DNA of 64,000 bases from Bidens hawaiensis (taxonomy: Eukaryota; Streptophyta; Magnoliopsida; Asterales; Asteraceae), in contig JAIQDT010000168.1 in assembly GCA_021521415.1 (NCBI GenBank), forward strand, positions 2,240,501 through 2,304,500, read 5' to 3'. The notes beneath the pieces are model-generated. The model was given only the letters and a program-made list of their open reading frames with translations. It was not told the DNA's origin and did no database searches. This document shows positions 43,201-55,655 of this stretch, one piece after another; the first letter of the stretch is position 1; every line of letters starts with the position of its first letter. The position numbers and the translations under genes are program-made.

Positions 43201-45086
43201 CCTATCTCCTCTTCATATCTCACCTCATCATCCTCTTCTCTCCATACAACATTCATGATTTCATCATTAACTTCATAGTTTTGTTCTCCAACATCAGATT
43301 TTTCAGCTTTATACTCAACATCCTCCATCCTCCTTTCTTCACTCTCCTCTTCATCATCATAAGCATTCAAAATGCATGTCAACCCATCAACATTTCTATC
43401 ACCAGCCTCCTCCATCACTGCATCATCTACATTAATCTCAGCATCAGTTGGCACAATACTATTCTCCCTCTGTTTTGGGGCAGTTGAGGTCTTCTCAAAC
43501 TCCTGCTCCAGGGTTTGAGTTTTCATCATTGCCCGGGCCAACTTATCCAATAGCAACACATTCTCTTTTGTTACCTCCTCATTTCTCCCCCTTAACCTAG
43601 CATTCTCCAACACCAGATCCAAATTTCTTTGAAATAGAAAGTTTCCAGCATGAGGGGTTATTGGTGGTGAGGTAGAGAAAGGTTCAGGTTCAGATTGTTC
43701 TTGTTGAATTATTGGAGTAGTCTTGCGGGTGATTTTGAATGCTGGTTCATTTAAAGGTTGGGATGTGAGTTCAGGTGAGGTTTGTTGTGTGGTTTGAGTT
43801 GTGGTTTGAGGTATGGTTTGGGTATGGATAAGGGTAGGCTGGGTTGTTGGAATTGTTTGGGGTGGTGATTGGGTATGGGGTGGGCTAAGAATGAATGTAT
43901 CTGTATGTATTGGACTGTTGGTTGGTGATGTTTGTGGTGGTGGGGATGTTTGTGTTGATGTTTCAGGTTGGCTTTGGGTTAAGGTTTGGGTTGGGGATTT
44001 GGTGATTTGAACTTGTGGTGACACAGGTGGTGTTGGTATAGGTTGGTCAATGGGTAAAGGTTGGTGTGATGGTGTTTGTGGTGGCTATTCTGGTACTATT
44101 TGATGCTCCCCCTGAGGCTGTGCAATGACCTCAAGATTGACATTTTTTCCTCCCAAATTTGCAACAACATCCTCATTCCCATCATTATCATTACCTCCAT
44201 CATCATCCAAACTGTCATCATCACCATCATTCTCATCATCTCCTCTAGCAACCTCCTCATCATCAGATAACACCACATGCAGTTGAGGAATCAAAATTTC
44301 ATCAATCATCAACCATGGCAGCTCCTCAAACATTAGCTCTGGATCAAATCTGCTAGTACTAGCCATATTTTCTATTCGTTTGAATGTGTCTGGATTTTGT
44401 AGGACATGTGTGATTCCAGTAGTTGGTAAGTTTTCCAACTCTTGATTAAAGATTATCTGTAGGAATCTCGGGTATGCCAAAAACTTCTGCTTGATTGGCT
44501 TCTCCAAATTTTGCACTATTCCTTCAAATATCAATCGTGAAAAGTTGAAAGGATAGTTAAACAGAACTGCAACAGTAGCATTTGCCAAGTCTCTGCTCAT
44601 GAGGGTCCATGACCCTTTCCTTGGTGCAAACCCCTGTATTATTTGATGAATCAAAAATCTGTACAGGGTAGGGAACTTGCCCTTCTGGAATTGCTCGTCT
44701 TTAGTGTTTCCTTGATAACCTTTACACTTGATAAATATCTTGTACAGTTGAGTAGTTGTAAGATGGATCGGATTAGGGTTATTGTCATTCAAATTCAACT
44801 GTAGATATCTTCGAATCACTGCCTCATCCACCCGTACTTCTTGATTAGCAATAGTGGCTTCGATCCATCGGCCATTCTTATCTTCCTTTAACGTTGCCGA
44901 GTTCCAAAAGTCTAACGAATGGTTCCGGTAAATTGTAGGATTTTCTGTAAGAGCAAACCGGATATTTAATCGTTCCAACCACCATATAATAGAGACAACC
45001 TCTTCGTTGTTTGGTGTGACTTGCAATAGAGCGCACATGTTGTGCTTTTGCTCAAAGAAGTATCTCGGAACTTCATCCTCTGCCAT
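40239..45086 (-). pseudogene. Element E env-position ORF, ~1,600 codons, broken by stops
   Basis: The preferred start is ATG 45086 (MAEDEVPRYFFEQ), right after a splice-acceptor-like tttttcagat. Nearly all open pieces (45086-44085, 44024-43071, 42947-42612, 42566-42162, 42086-41586, 40721-40239) lie in one frame, so this was one long ORF. 41074-40718 is shifted. Order: a globular N-terminus (FFEQKHNMCALLQVTPNNEE...), a Thr/Pro/Gln-rich low-complexity stretch (codons ~350-450), acidic Glu/Asn-rich segments, a long coiled coil (LDAKRKNPL to KEKIGGKRGYLLEKG) and a basic C-terminus. I see no signal peptide, transmembrane segment or furin-like site, so the position is env-like but homology to envelope proteins is not shown. 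A captured plant protein is the alternative. Confidence 0.65.
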
Positions 45087-45101
45087 ATCTGAAAAACACA
45101 A

Positions 45102-48100
45102 TCAAACATATTCAAAATGAAATTAGTCATAAAGTTCATTACTTTAGGCAATTTCAAGTTATAAAATTGAAGAAGAAAGAGTGAAGTATCATTAAGAACC
45201 TGATTTTCGACAAATTTATAACCTACACAGAAACAGAGTGTTAGCATAAAAATTCATAATCAAATCCCATAATAATCTAATCGTGATCGGAAAGCCTATT
45301 ATTATTGCTTACTGAGTCGGAATTAGAGGGCTGGTTAAGTTAGGGTTTGGATTAAAGCGAATGCGATGAGTCGGTTAGGAGTTCTAAGAGTAAGCAGTGG
45401 AAGGAGAGAGAGAGGGGGAAAATAATATTGAACAATATCTCTCACTCCCTCTTATATACCTTTTGAAAGTGGGTTTTAAATGCATTTTGTCATGTAGTGA
45501 GTTATTAGCTGTCAAAACATTTAAAACTTATCCATTAAAATTTTATCAATTAAAGTTCCAAGTGTCAAACCTTGCTCGGTATGAAATTGACAAGGTTTGC
45601 CCGGTACCTTTCACTTACTAAGCTTGCTCGATCAAGATAAGTAATTTAAAGTCAAGTGATAATGAAGAAAGCTTACCCGAAATACCAGATTTCTTGAGAA
45701 CCCAATCACAAGATAAATAATCAAGTATAAAATATCAAATAAGCATCCTTGCTAGGAATCAATTAAGATACCCAAATACATTTCTCAAATTTAAATTAAA
45801 ATCTTAAGAAACACATTTAATCAAGCATACTTTAATGCAAAGTGTGCCCGAGCAACCTTCCTAATGCATAGTGTGCCCGAACATCCTTATGCAAAGTATA
45901 CCCGAACAACCTTCCTAGAGTACAAGGTATGCCCGGAAAAAGAGATCTAGCAGACAGTGTACCTGGAAAGTCAAAATTTGAAATTACCAAGTATATTGAG
46001 GGAACAAAGTGTGCCCGGAATATAAAGTGTGCCCGAAAAGAAAAGTCTGCCCGGAAACACTTGTAATATCAAATAATCATAATCACATCTAACACATAAC
46101 TTGACCCGAATGAAACTAAACATTAAAACACCTAAGTATGCTATAAAGTCTACTATCACTAGAGTTTGCTCGGTACATCATGCAGCATATAGTATGCAAC
46201 GCTTGCTCGGAACAAGAAATATCTTGTTGAAAGCTTGCTTGCTCACATATTCATATTGACTTCAAGCTTGCTCGGGAATTTAGTACATTAAGTGTACTCT
46301 ACCCGGAAAGTGTAAACACTTTAAAGCATGCCTGAAAATCATAAACTTAGTCCAAAGTGACTAAACTTGCTCGGAAAGGTTATAATACATCAAATCTTAC
46401 CCGAAAATACATATTCAACTGTTTTGTGCTCGGGAAGGTTAGAAAACATCAAACCTTGCCCGAAAATACATATTCATCCTTTTGAAGGCAAAATGCATCT
46501 ATTTTTGACTTAAACCAATTTTCAAGATCATTGTTTAAGAGCAAATGGTGCATTTAGAGATCAAATTTCAGTCATTATTCCTTTCAAAACTATTTCTTTC
46601 TTTTTCTGAAAATATCTCAATAAATGGGATCATATTGACTAAGTAGCTTTCTCAATACTTCATTCTCAGCATTATTATGACAACATAGACAGGTCAACAG
46701 CAGGTCTAGACTTAGCATGAATTTCATCTCTTTGGTGATATGATTAAGTTTCAATTATTTTGCAGAAAATTTAATTGATAACACATGTTGTGTCCTGATG
46801 CTCCATATCTATCCTCAAGGCTTATTTGGCTTTCTCCAGATCATCCCAATTTGACTTTGACCCCCTGGTTTTGGTTAAAAACTTTTAATGACAGAACTTA
46901 TTTATTTGATATTTCATTTCAAATTGAAAAACAAATTTGAGGTTGAACGTTGGACTTATAGTTTAGATAAACAGGACTTTCATTCAGGATGTTTAAAGGA
47001 CTTTTATTATTGCATCCACCCTTGTAGTTCTATTATTAACCCTCATGTTTGTATTTTCTCAATAAAGTTTGAACATTTATCAACTTTCGGTTGACTAAAT
47101 TTTTGAAATAAAGTAGTTCACAGTTGTTCTTTGTCATTCATTATAAGATGTTTCATTTTGGGAACCAAAAACCAAAAGGCTTGTGTATGACTGGATAATA
47201 CTTTTCTGCCTATCATTTGAAAAGATTTATCTAGGAACATGCATAGAAAACAATGTAACTCCATATAAATCTTAGCAGTTTCTTTAAGTTTATATCACCT
47301 TAGATTTTACACATCATGGGAAAGCAACCATACATGTCAATGACTGTACTAAGTGCCCTTTTGGCCTATTAAATCCATATGATTGGCTAAGTAGTCAATG
47401 TACTATCATTTCCCATAATTAAACAGTTTTAAATTCAAACACCCCAATAACTCTTATTTGACTGGTAAATGGCTATCCTGTTTGACCACAAGTGGTCAAC
47501 AGACCAAACATACATGTGAACATGTGTCCTTTCAAAGTCAGAGTTATTGACATAGTTTTAAGTGAAGGAATAGAAAACAAGTTATAATTTCCCCAAATGC
47601 TTTCAGTTTTCTGGTTAATGGCTATCCTTTAAATCTATGCAGATTATAGGACCAAACATACATGTGTGTATGTCCTTCTAACTGGGCAAATGACATAATT
47701 TTTAGCAAGAATAACTATTTGAGACTTTTCATAGACAATTCCTTCTTTTAAGCTTCTATAAAGCTTGAATTGAATAGTATTATCATATCTCAACACCATT
47801 AACAACTTGCTCATGTGTTGATCAAAACTTTTGTGATTATGCAAAATTCATTTGAATATTTAATTTTTACATAAATACACATTTTGACACAAACAAGCAT
47901 TACATAATCAAATCATGATCATTAATGACATCATTACAAACAAGCAGACTTTGCAACATGCACAGTGTAACTAATCCTAACAACATCATCAGATCAGATT
48001 AAGCACATAATCAAACAACAAATCATGATATCTGACAAGAATTTAATCAAATTAGACAATCCAAACTACTTATCATAACATCAAAACAGTTAACTGACTA

Positions 48101-48273
48101 GCAATTATAAGCATCAATGACACCTAAGTTGCACAGATAATCACTTCAGCACATATCAGTTAACATCAAACAAGTAACATAATCAAACATAGTCATTCAA
48201 CATTCATTGTGTGTGACTTCAATCAAAATAATCTATTAGCACATAGAGACACACATTAAGCACATATCCCCAA
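45102..48273. other. Element E 3.2-kb non-coding spacer between pol and env-position ORF
   Basis: No open frame of note on either strand. 45560-46460 holds about twenty TTGCYCGG-type motifs. 46460-48270 is AT-rich and has a partial duplication: two segments with atggctatcct ... ggaccaaacatacatgtg at about 47470-47530 and 47616-47680. It would act as an intron or an untranslated region if the env-position ORF is expressed by splicing. Confidence 0.6.
45570..46460. repeat. Dispersed TTGCYCGG motif array (E spacer)
   Basis: About twenty copies of cttgctcgg, gtgcccgg, cttacccg and similar occur at irregular 20-60 bp spacing, all in the same orientation. The same motif fills the second half of both LTRs (39395-40010 and 56130-56745). 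Sireviruses are known for conserved motifs in non-coding regions, and this may be the version of this lineage. Confidence 0.75.
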
Positions 48274-50078
48274 TCAGACCTCATCTGAGTTGATCATCCC
48301 CAGGGCTTTCAAGAGAAAGTTGAATCTGGTTTTGTCAAGTGGCTTGGTGAATAGGTCAGCCAAGTTGTCACTTGTATCAACTCTTTTCATCTCAGTCAAA
48401 CCTTTTTCACTGCAATCTCTTATGAAGTGATGTCTGATTTCAATATGCTTAGTCTTTGAATGTTGAAATGGATTTTTAACAGTAAAATATGCAGCAGTAT
48501 TATCAATAAAAATAGGAGTGTTCAGTAAATTCAAACCATAGTCCAGCATTTGGTTCTGAATCCAAAGAACTTGGGCACAGCAAGCAGATGCAGCAATGTA
48601 TTCAGATTCTGTAGTTGATATGGACACAGTGGTCTGCTTCTTGCATTGCCATGACACCAGCCTGTCTCCCAGAAATTGACATCCACCTGAGGTTGACTTC
48701 CTACTCATGTTACACCCATCATAATCACTGTTTGTGTAGGCTATCAAATCAAAAGACTGGTTATTTGGATACCAAATCCCCAAGTCCGGTATTCCTTTCA
48801 AATATCTAAAAATTCTCTTGACTGCATTCATGTGAGAAATTTTTGGACTTGACTGGAATCTTGCACAGACACAAACAACATACATAATGTTAGGTCTTGT
48901 AGCAGTTAGGTACATCAGGGATCCAATTTTGGCTCTATATTCATGTTCATCCTCAGGCTCCCCCTTTTCATTAGCTATCATCTTTTCTTTTGTGTCCATT
49001 GGAGTTGAAGCTATTTTGTACTCATGACATTTGAACTTATTCAAAATGTCTTGCATATATTTAGTTTGGTAAATAAAAATCCCATCAGGTTTCTGTTGAA
49101 CTTGCAGTCCCAGAAAGAAGTTCATCTCTCCCATAGAGCTCATGCTGTATTTGGATTTCATTACCCCTTCAAACTCCATACACATTTGTTCATTGGTTGA
49201 ACCAAAGATGATATCATCCACATAGACTTGTAACAGCAGCAAATCTGATCCCTTTCTTTTGTAGAAGAGTGTCTTGTCAATGGCTCCTCTTTGGAAACCA
49301 TTTTCAAGAAGATGATTTGACAGCTCATCATACCATGCTCTAGGAGCCTGATGCAATCCATATAGGGCTTTGTTTAACTTATACACCCTGTTTGGATACA
49401 TTGGATCCTCAAACCTGGAGGTTGAGCAACATACACCTCTTCATCAATCTTTCCATTTTGGAATGCAGACTTGACATCAAGCTGGAATACCCTTATGTTC
49501 TTTGAGGTACCATATTCAAGAAAACTCCTGATAGCCTCAAGTCTTGCAACTGGTGCAAAGACTTCCTCAAAGTCAATCCCTTCTTGTAGACATCCAAGTG
49601 CAACAAGTCTAGCTTTATTCTTAATCACAATACCCCTCTCATCCCTTTTGTTTCTAAAAACCCATTTAGTTCCAATTGCATACCTGTTTCTTGGCCTATC
49701 AACAAGATCCCAAACATGTAGATCTCTGAACTGTGCCAACTCCTCTTGCATTGCCTCCACCCAACTATTGTCTTTTAGAGCTTGAACAATGTTCTTTGGT
49801 TCTATTTGGGATAGAAAGCAGGAGTACAAACAGATATTTGCAGATTTAGAATGACTTCTTGTAACTCTTTCATGTATATCTCCAATGATGTTTTCAGGAG
49901 GATGATTCTTTTCAACATAAGGGGTTTGAACTATCATATCTGCAGACATATTTATGTCAAGATTTGATTCATTGAGTTCTGGTTCCTCAATGATCAATTT
50001 TGTTTCAGCGTCATGAAACTCTGGTGCTTCTTCATTATTTTGTCTTGAAGTGGATGCACCATTGTTTCCTATATTCAA
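48274..50078 (-). pseudogene. pol: Element E reverse transcriptase and RNase H
   Basis: RT begins with [18 protein letters not shown] and [11 protein letters not shown], then [39 protein letters not shown] and the catalytic YVDDIIFGSTN. RNase H carries YTNSDYDGC, KSTSGGCQFLG, VSISTTESEYIAA and IDNTAAYFTVKNP and ends ADLFTKPLDKTRF. One frameshift within 49374-49401 splits it. Catalytic residues are intact, so this is the best-preserved gene of E. It ends at TGA/TAA 48274, where the spacer starts. Confidence 0.93.
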
Positions 50079-50374
50079 CCTCTCAAACAGGTCTTGAAAT
50101 CTTGCTGTTGATACAGCTTCTTCTTCATTGGTCTGGTTGCTTGTGTCTTCCTCATTCTGAACTTGATCATTTTACACCTCTTGATTGTCTTGAATGTTTC
50201 CTGCATGATCTTGTTCTGGACTGTGATTGTTCTATTGATTATTGTCTTGAATTTGTTCAACAGTTTCATTTGAGGGACCCTTTACAAATGTATATTCTTT
50301 TTCTTTATAAGCAACCTTCTTCCATAACTTCTCCAAGTTCAATGTCTTCACACTTCTCTGTTCAATCACACTGG

Positions 50375-51251
50375 TCAATGATTCATCATTGATTCATCAA
50401 AGTCTTCAGGATAAATCTTGAAGGATTTGATCAATTTTTCAAGGTCAAACAACCATGTTGCACCATCAACTGTATTGAACTGATTTTCATTAAATATTAT
50501 GTCAGATGATTCAATGACACTCAATTGATCTTTCACATATACCCTATAGGCTTTTGAGTGTGTAGAATATCCAACAAAGAAGCAATCCAAGGATTTAGCT
50601 TGAAACTTGTTCAAATAGTCCTTGGTGTTCAATATTGAACATTTGCAACCAAAAGGCTTAAGAAACTTGATGTAGGGTTTCCTTTTAAAGAATATTTCAT
50701 ATGGGGTCTTATTGTGTCTTTTGTTGAGAAGTACCCTGTTCTAAACATAGCAGGCTGTGTTAATGGCTTCTGCCTAAAATGTAACTGGTAAGTTAGAATC
50801 TGCTATCATGGTTCTTGCAGCTTCAATTGAGTGTTCTGTTTCTTCTTTCTGCAACACAATTATGCTCAGGAGTTCTAAGAGCTGAGAATTGTTGAAGCAT
50901 CCCTTTCTCTGCACAGAATTCTTCAATCACTTCATTTTTGAACTCAGTACCATTGTCACTTCTCATCACTTTCACCCTCTTATCAAGCTGGTTCTCAATC
51001 CTTGTCACACATCCTTTTATCAACTCTGCAGTCTCATATTTTGTACTCAGGAAATAAACCCAGGTGTATCTTGAATAATCATCAATGATCACTAGACAAT
51101 ATCTCTTCTTTCCTATGCTTGGGACACTCACAGGACCAAAGAGATCCATGTGAAGTAATTCAAGCATTAGATCAATTGAATTGATGAGTTTTGACTTATG
51201 AGTTGACTTGTGTTGTTTGCCTTTTTGGCATGAAATACAATTTTCTTCCAA
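50375..51251 (-). pseudogene. pol: Element E integrase
   Basis: The zinc finger end (CISCQKGKQHKS) leads to the core with D in LHMDLFGPVSVPS, D in VMRSDNGTEF and E in CVAERRNRTLN. An SIRE-typical AEAINTACY-like segment lies near 50745. After stops and frameshifts near 50822-50640, the C-terminal part resumes with FLDCFFVGYSTHSKAYRVY-like sequence (50632-50375). The catalytic triad is intact. Confidence 0.88.
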
Positions 51252-51284
51252 CTTGAACTCCCTTGTAGGTAGGCCAATTACATG

Positions 51285-51788
51285 CTAACCCTTCACAAGT
51301 TTGTTCATGTTCTTAAGATTCACGTGACATAATTTCCTATGCCACAATTTTGATTCATTTTCAGTGGCTTTGGAAACAAAGCATGTACCACCTCTTGAAA
51401 CAGCTTCCTTCATGTTGAGCTCATATAGGTTGCCATTTCTAGGTGCCATCATCATAATCATGTCAGGTGGGATCACAAATTCAGGTCTCAAAATGAAACA
51501 ATGTGAGTCATTAAAACCAACTTTATAACCCTTATCACACATCTGTGATATACTCAACAGGTTATATTGTAGAACTTCAACATATAACACATTATCAAAT
51601 GATACTTTTCCATTTGTTAGTATTCCCTTTCCCACTATCTTTCCTCCATTTTCATCACTGTCAAATGCCACTGGACCTTCAAACTTCTCTTCATAATTAA
51701 CAAGTGACCTCTTGCCACAAGTCATGTGCCTATAACATCCACTGTCCATATACCACACTTTATTCAGTGGAGTGGACTGTTCCTGCAT
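51285..51788 (-). pseudogene. pol: Element E protease and integrase zinc-finger start
   Basis: The active site reads WYMDSGCYRHMT, with the Copia D-S-G triad present. The following FDSDENGGKIVGKG and VLYVEVLQYNLLSISQMCDKG are standard Copia blocks. The C-terminus carries LWHRKLCHVNLKNMNKL, the HxxxH half of the integrase zinc finger. A stop near 51283 separates it from the rest of integrase. Confidence 0.88.
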
Positions 51789-51804
51789 AAATCAAAGAAG
51801 TTGA

Positions 51805-53620
51805 TTAGTTAAGTGATGAAGTGAAAGCCATATCAACTTGCAAAGCATCAGTTTCAATAGTAGCAACATTAGGTGTGAGTGTTCTAGGTTCAGGATCTTC
51901 ATGTGTTAACTCAAGATTATCAGAATTGTCAGTTTCATAACTACACTCTCTTGGAGTTTTCACAAATGAAGTAGTGTCCATGCATTCACCATCTGTGCTG
52001 TCAGCTTCTTGCACAACATAATCTTTCTCATTTGAGAAATCTCTCACATCAACAGTCTTTACCACTTTGGTTTCAGCCTTGGGTTTCCAAAGAAAACCTT
52101 GAGGTTCATAACCATGTTTCAAAAGATACTTCTCATCACCAGTGAGTTCAATTGGTTTATTTCTAGGGAAGATACCTCTGTTTCTTGTTTACTCACTACT
52201 TGGTGATCCTTGAGAATCATCAGACTTCATAGATTGTGTGTCCTTGTTGGGAATAATTCTCAAGGGTTGAAAACTCTTTTTCACAACCTTCTCAGACTTC
52301 TTAGGAGACAAACTTCTTCTTATTGATTTGACCTCAGTTTTCTTTTCTTTCCTTGTCTCCTCAGGCGATTTCAACCTGTCCTCACTTATGGTTTCATTTC
52401 CACACACCTTTCCTTTTCCCAGGTATGCATCATACTTTTTTTTGTACAAAACAAAGTCTTGTCCATACTTTGTTTCATCTGGGACATGAAAAGGTTTGAT
52501 TTTGAATCTCTCACTACATGAGTCAGTGTGGTGACCATATTCATCACATTTCTTACACCAAACATTTCCCTTGTATTTTTCATGTTCATTTCCTTTGTTG
52601 AACCTTTCACTTGGTTTAGGTGCTTTGACTCCAAGAGTCTTCTAATTCTTCAAGCCATCAAAATCAATTGAAAAGGGTACAAACTCCTCAATCTTGATGT
52701 CTTGTCTTTCAGTTTTGCTTTTGACAAAGATAATCTTCTCCATAATCATTGGTTCTTCATCAGTGATTTCTTTATATCTTGACTTCCTCTTCTCATATTC
52801 TTCCAAAGTTTCCACTTCTCAAATATCCAACACATCATGACTAGAAACGACTGGATAAACTGGGATAAAGTTTTCAACATCAACTATTTCAGTCACCGTT
52901 TTCTTGTTATTTTGCTTTATCCTCTCCAACACAGCCTTGCTTGGTGGCCTGACTGCATTGTAGCTTATCTTCTTCCTTTCACAGATGTCAAAAGACACAT
53001 GCTCTCTCTTCATTCTTTCATTCTGTTTCTTCATTCTTAGTGTGACAGGTGGATACATTGGAAGTTTATCAATTGATTCTGGTTTCTTCACTCTTCTACC
53101 CCTTTCAGCAGCTTTGATTTCTTCATCAGTGATCTGATCACTCAAGTCACTCAAATCATCTTGATTGAGATCATCAGAATCAAAGTCATCTTCAGAGACT
53201 TGAACTCCAATTGATTTTTCTTCTTTCACCTCTTCCTTAACCACAAACTCTCCTTCTTCATTTACCTCAACATTCTTGTACAGATCAATAAATTCTTCCT
53301 TATCTTCAAACACTTCTCTAAATTGTTGTAGATTAGCTTCTCTCTTCTCTTTGTAAACTTTGGGTAAAATTGTTGTTGGATGGAGATGGAACTGCTTTGT
53401 ATTTGTCTTCCTCTTTCACTTGATTCATAATTCCACAAATGTACCCTATGAAGACCAAGTTTTTCAGAAACTCATTCTCAACTTGCAGTTTTGTGTTCTG
53501 CACATTTTCTTCAACAATCATCTTCTTTAGTCCACCTATCTCAGTGATATATCTGGTTTGAGCTCTGTAACTGATCATACAATCATCTTCTAAACTCTTC
53601 ATTTTCTCTTCATTGATCAA
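51805..53620 (-). pseudogene. gag: Element E gag C-terminal / gag-pol linker region
   Basis: Four fragments in changing frames follow one another: a coiled-coil piece (53620-53333), an acidic Asp/Glu piece with DSDDLNQDDLSDLSDQ (53313-52819), a Cys-containing knuckle-like piece near 52560 and a charged linker (52449-51805). They fill the distance between nucleocapsid and protease that in SIRE elements is long. I cannot assign separate functions. The repeated frame changes reflect decay. Confidence 0.6.
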
Positions 53621-55344
53621 CTCACTTGCCTCAAAACCATTAATGATACTTTGTTCCTAAAACACTCACCCTCCAGCTTGCCTACTTTTATAGTTAATTC
53701 ATTTATAGTTTCATATAAATAAACTGTGGGAGTAGAGCGTACCTGAGATGATGTCCCACCCTCTTTCTCAGCAATAGCCATTAAAGAAACATTTTCTCTT
53801 GATATATCTTCTTCATGATTACCCCAGTCAAAATCTTCCTCTTGTTGTGCAGCCAAAGCTACATTCCCTTGGTTTCTTGGTTGATTTTGATTGGTTCTGT
53901 TTGAGTTGGTTAGAGCAGTTTGAAGGTTTTGATTGTTGTTTCTTTGAAAACCTTGATTCTGAGGCACAACTTGTTGATTGTTCATTTGAGGTTGTTGAAA
54001 GTTGTTGAAGTTGGGATTATAGTTATTGAAGTTGTTGGGATTATTGTTGTTGAAGTTGTTGTTTCTTGACTGATTCTGTTGGTACTGATGCTGAGGCTGT
54101 TGATTTCTTGGTTGATTCTGAAATTGATTCATTTTAAAGTTTCTTGGCATGTTGCACTCTCTGGAAAAATAACTTGGCTGTTGGCAATTATAACAGAAGG
54201 CTTTTGACTTGTCAAAACCAATTCTTTCATTTGGCCCTGATAGAAGTGATCTACCAGTCCTGTTGTATAGCCTCTTGCTTCTAAGAGCCAACATGGCAGC
54301 TTGCCATTTCAGATCCATGTCCTCCAAATCATCAACATCTATTTGCTCCAAATCATCTTGAACAATGCTTGTATGAACCATTTTCTTTGCTACAAAGCAT
54401 TATAAGACTCAGTGAACATTGAGAGCAATCCATGATAATCAGATCCATGACTTCCATTACCACCAACAAAAGGTGCATGTCCACTTGCCATTGAGGCTGA
54501 ATCACTGTTTTCCAAGAGTTGGACATTGAACCTTGGTTGGTTTTGTGGGTTGCTTGAACTACCACCAACAAAAGCTTTAGGTGTATCAACACCATGTTCA
54601 TTGGGTTCCTCTATGATGGGAATCTGTTGTTGGTTTTTGGTTGACAAGTTTCCCATAGGTGCAATGAGAGCATTGGTCACCTGAATACATGGCTTCTCTT
54701 CTTTGATCATTTCATTTTCTATCATATCTATTTCTGCAGCCTGAAGGAAGCACACTACATCATCCACTTTCAAATCATTGAAATTGGGCTTTTGGAGAAT
54801 GAATTTGCAGGAAGTGTACCATTCCTTAGGCATTGAGTTAAGCAGCTTGGTATTCAAGTCAAAATCAGTCATGACATAGTCAGTGGTTCTTAGCTCATTC
54901 ACAATTGCTAGAAATCTTTCTAGAATTGACTTCAATCTTTCTCCATCTTTATACTTAATATCTTTCTAGCTGTTGTTTTAGCCTTTGTTTCTTTATGTTC
55001 TTCAGCTCAGTATTACCCTCATACATCTCAAGGATGGCATCACACATTGCCTTGGTAGTTGTATGATGTGCCACCTTGGTAAGAATCTCCCAAGACAGTC
55101 CTAGCTTAATCATAGCTAAGGCCCTGTCATCCACCTTTCTCAATCTATCACGCACAGCTGCAGTTGCATTTGCATTTGCACCTTAAGTATTGTTTTGTGG
55201 ACCATTCTTGATTGAATTCCACATATCCACATCATTATAGCAAACGGTTGCTTCAAATAAGACTTTCCATTTTGTGAAATTTTCCTGTCCATAAAGTCTA
55301 GGAATCTTATTAGTAGACACCTCTTGTTCTTCGTAACCAGACAT
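53617..55344 (-). pseudogene. gag: Element E gag
   Basis: The start at 55344 (MSGYEEQEVSTNK) lies about 300 bp after the PBS. The capsid has the Copia UBN2-like order: LYGQENFTKWKVLFEATV, WEILTKVAHHTTTKAMCDAIL, LKQQLERY, ILERFLAIVNELR and LLNSMPKEWYTSC. An Asn/Gln-rich low-complexity region (54120-53870) follows the knuckle CYNCQQPSYFSREC, where the histidine of CCHC is replaced by tyrosine. Stops near 55184, 54957 and 54388 and two frameshifts break it. Confidence 0.85.
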
Positions 55345-55641
55345 TTTGAAAGCCAAAATCAGTTAATCAATGAAAAAAAACAAAGCTTGGAAATTATCAG
55401 ATCTGAGAACCGGATCTTCAGATCTGATGTTTCTGGTTCGGTTAGAGCAAGATTAAGTAATAAAGATGTAAACTTTAACTAAAATAAGAAAAATAAAACA
55501 CCGGTTAAATGCAGATCTGGACGGAAATGAAGAACAGAGCAGCTGATGTCACTCGTCAATGAAAAAGTATTCTGCTTACGTCATTGTTCTTCAACAGATC
55601 ATCAATCAGCAACAAATTTCATACTAAAATAGCAGTGACCA

Positions 55642-55653
55642 GCTCGGATACCA
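55642..55653 (-). other. Element E primer-binding site
   Basis: In element sense tggtatccgagc, 2 bp from the 5' LTR, is the tRNA-iMet site with one mismatch. Together with the PPT it fixes both inner LTR borders. Confidence 0.88.
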
Positions 55654-55655
55654 CT

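Noticed and set aside
43026..43487. 153-codon hydrophobic plus-strand open frame, membrane-like
   Set aside because: It is the complement of the Asp/Glu-rich env-position ORF; acidic codons read in reverse give Phe/Ile/Ser/His. The minus-strand frame is the real one.
49471..50392. Plus-strand open frames opposite element E RT
   Set aside because: They are shadows of RT and its upstream segment; no motif or codon pattern supports them.
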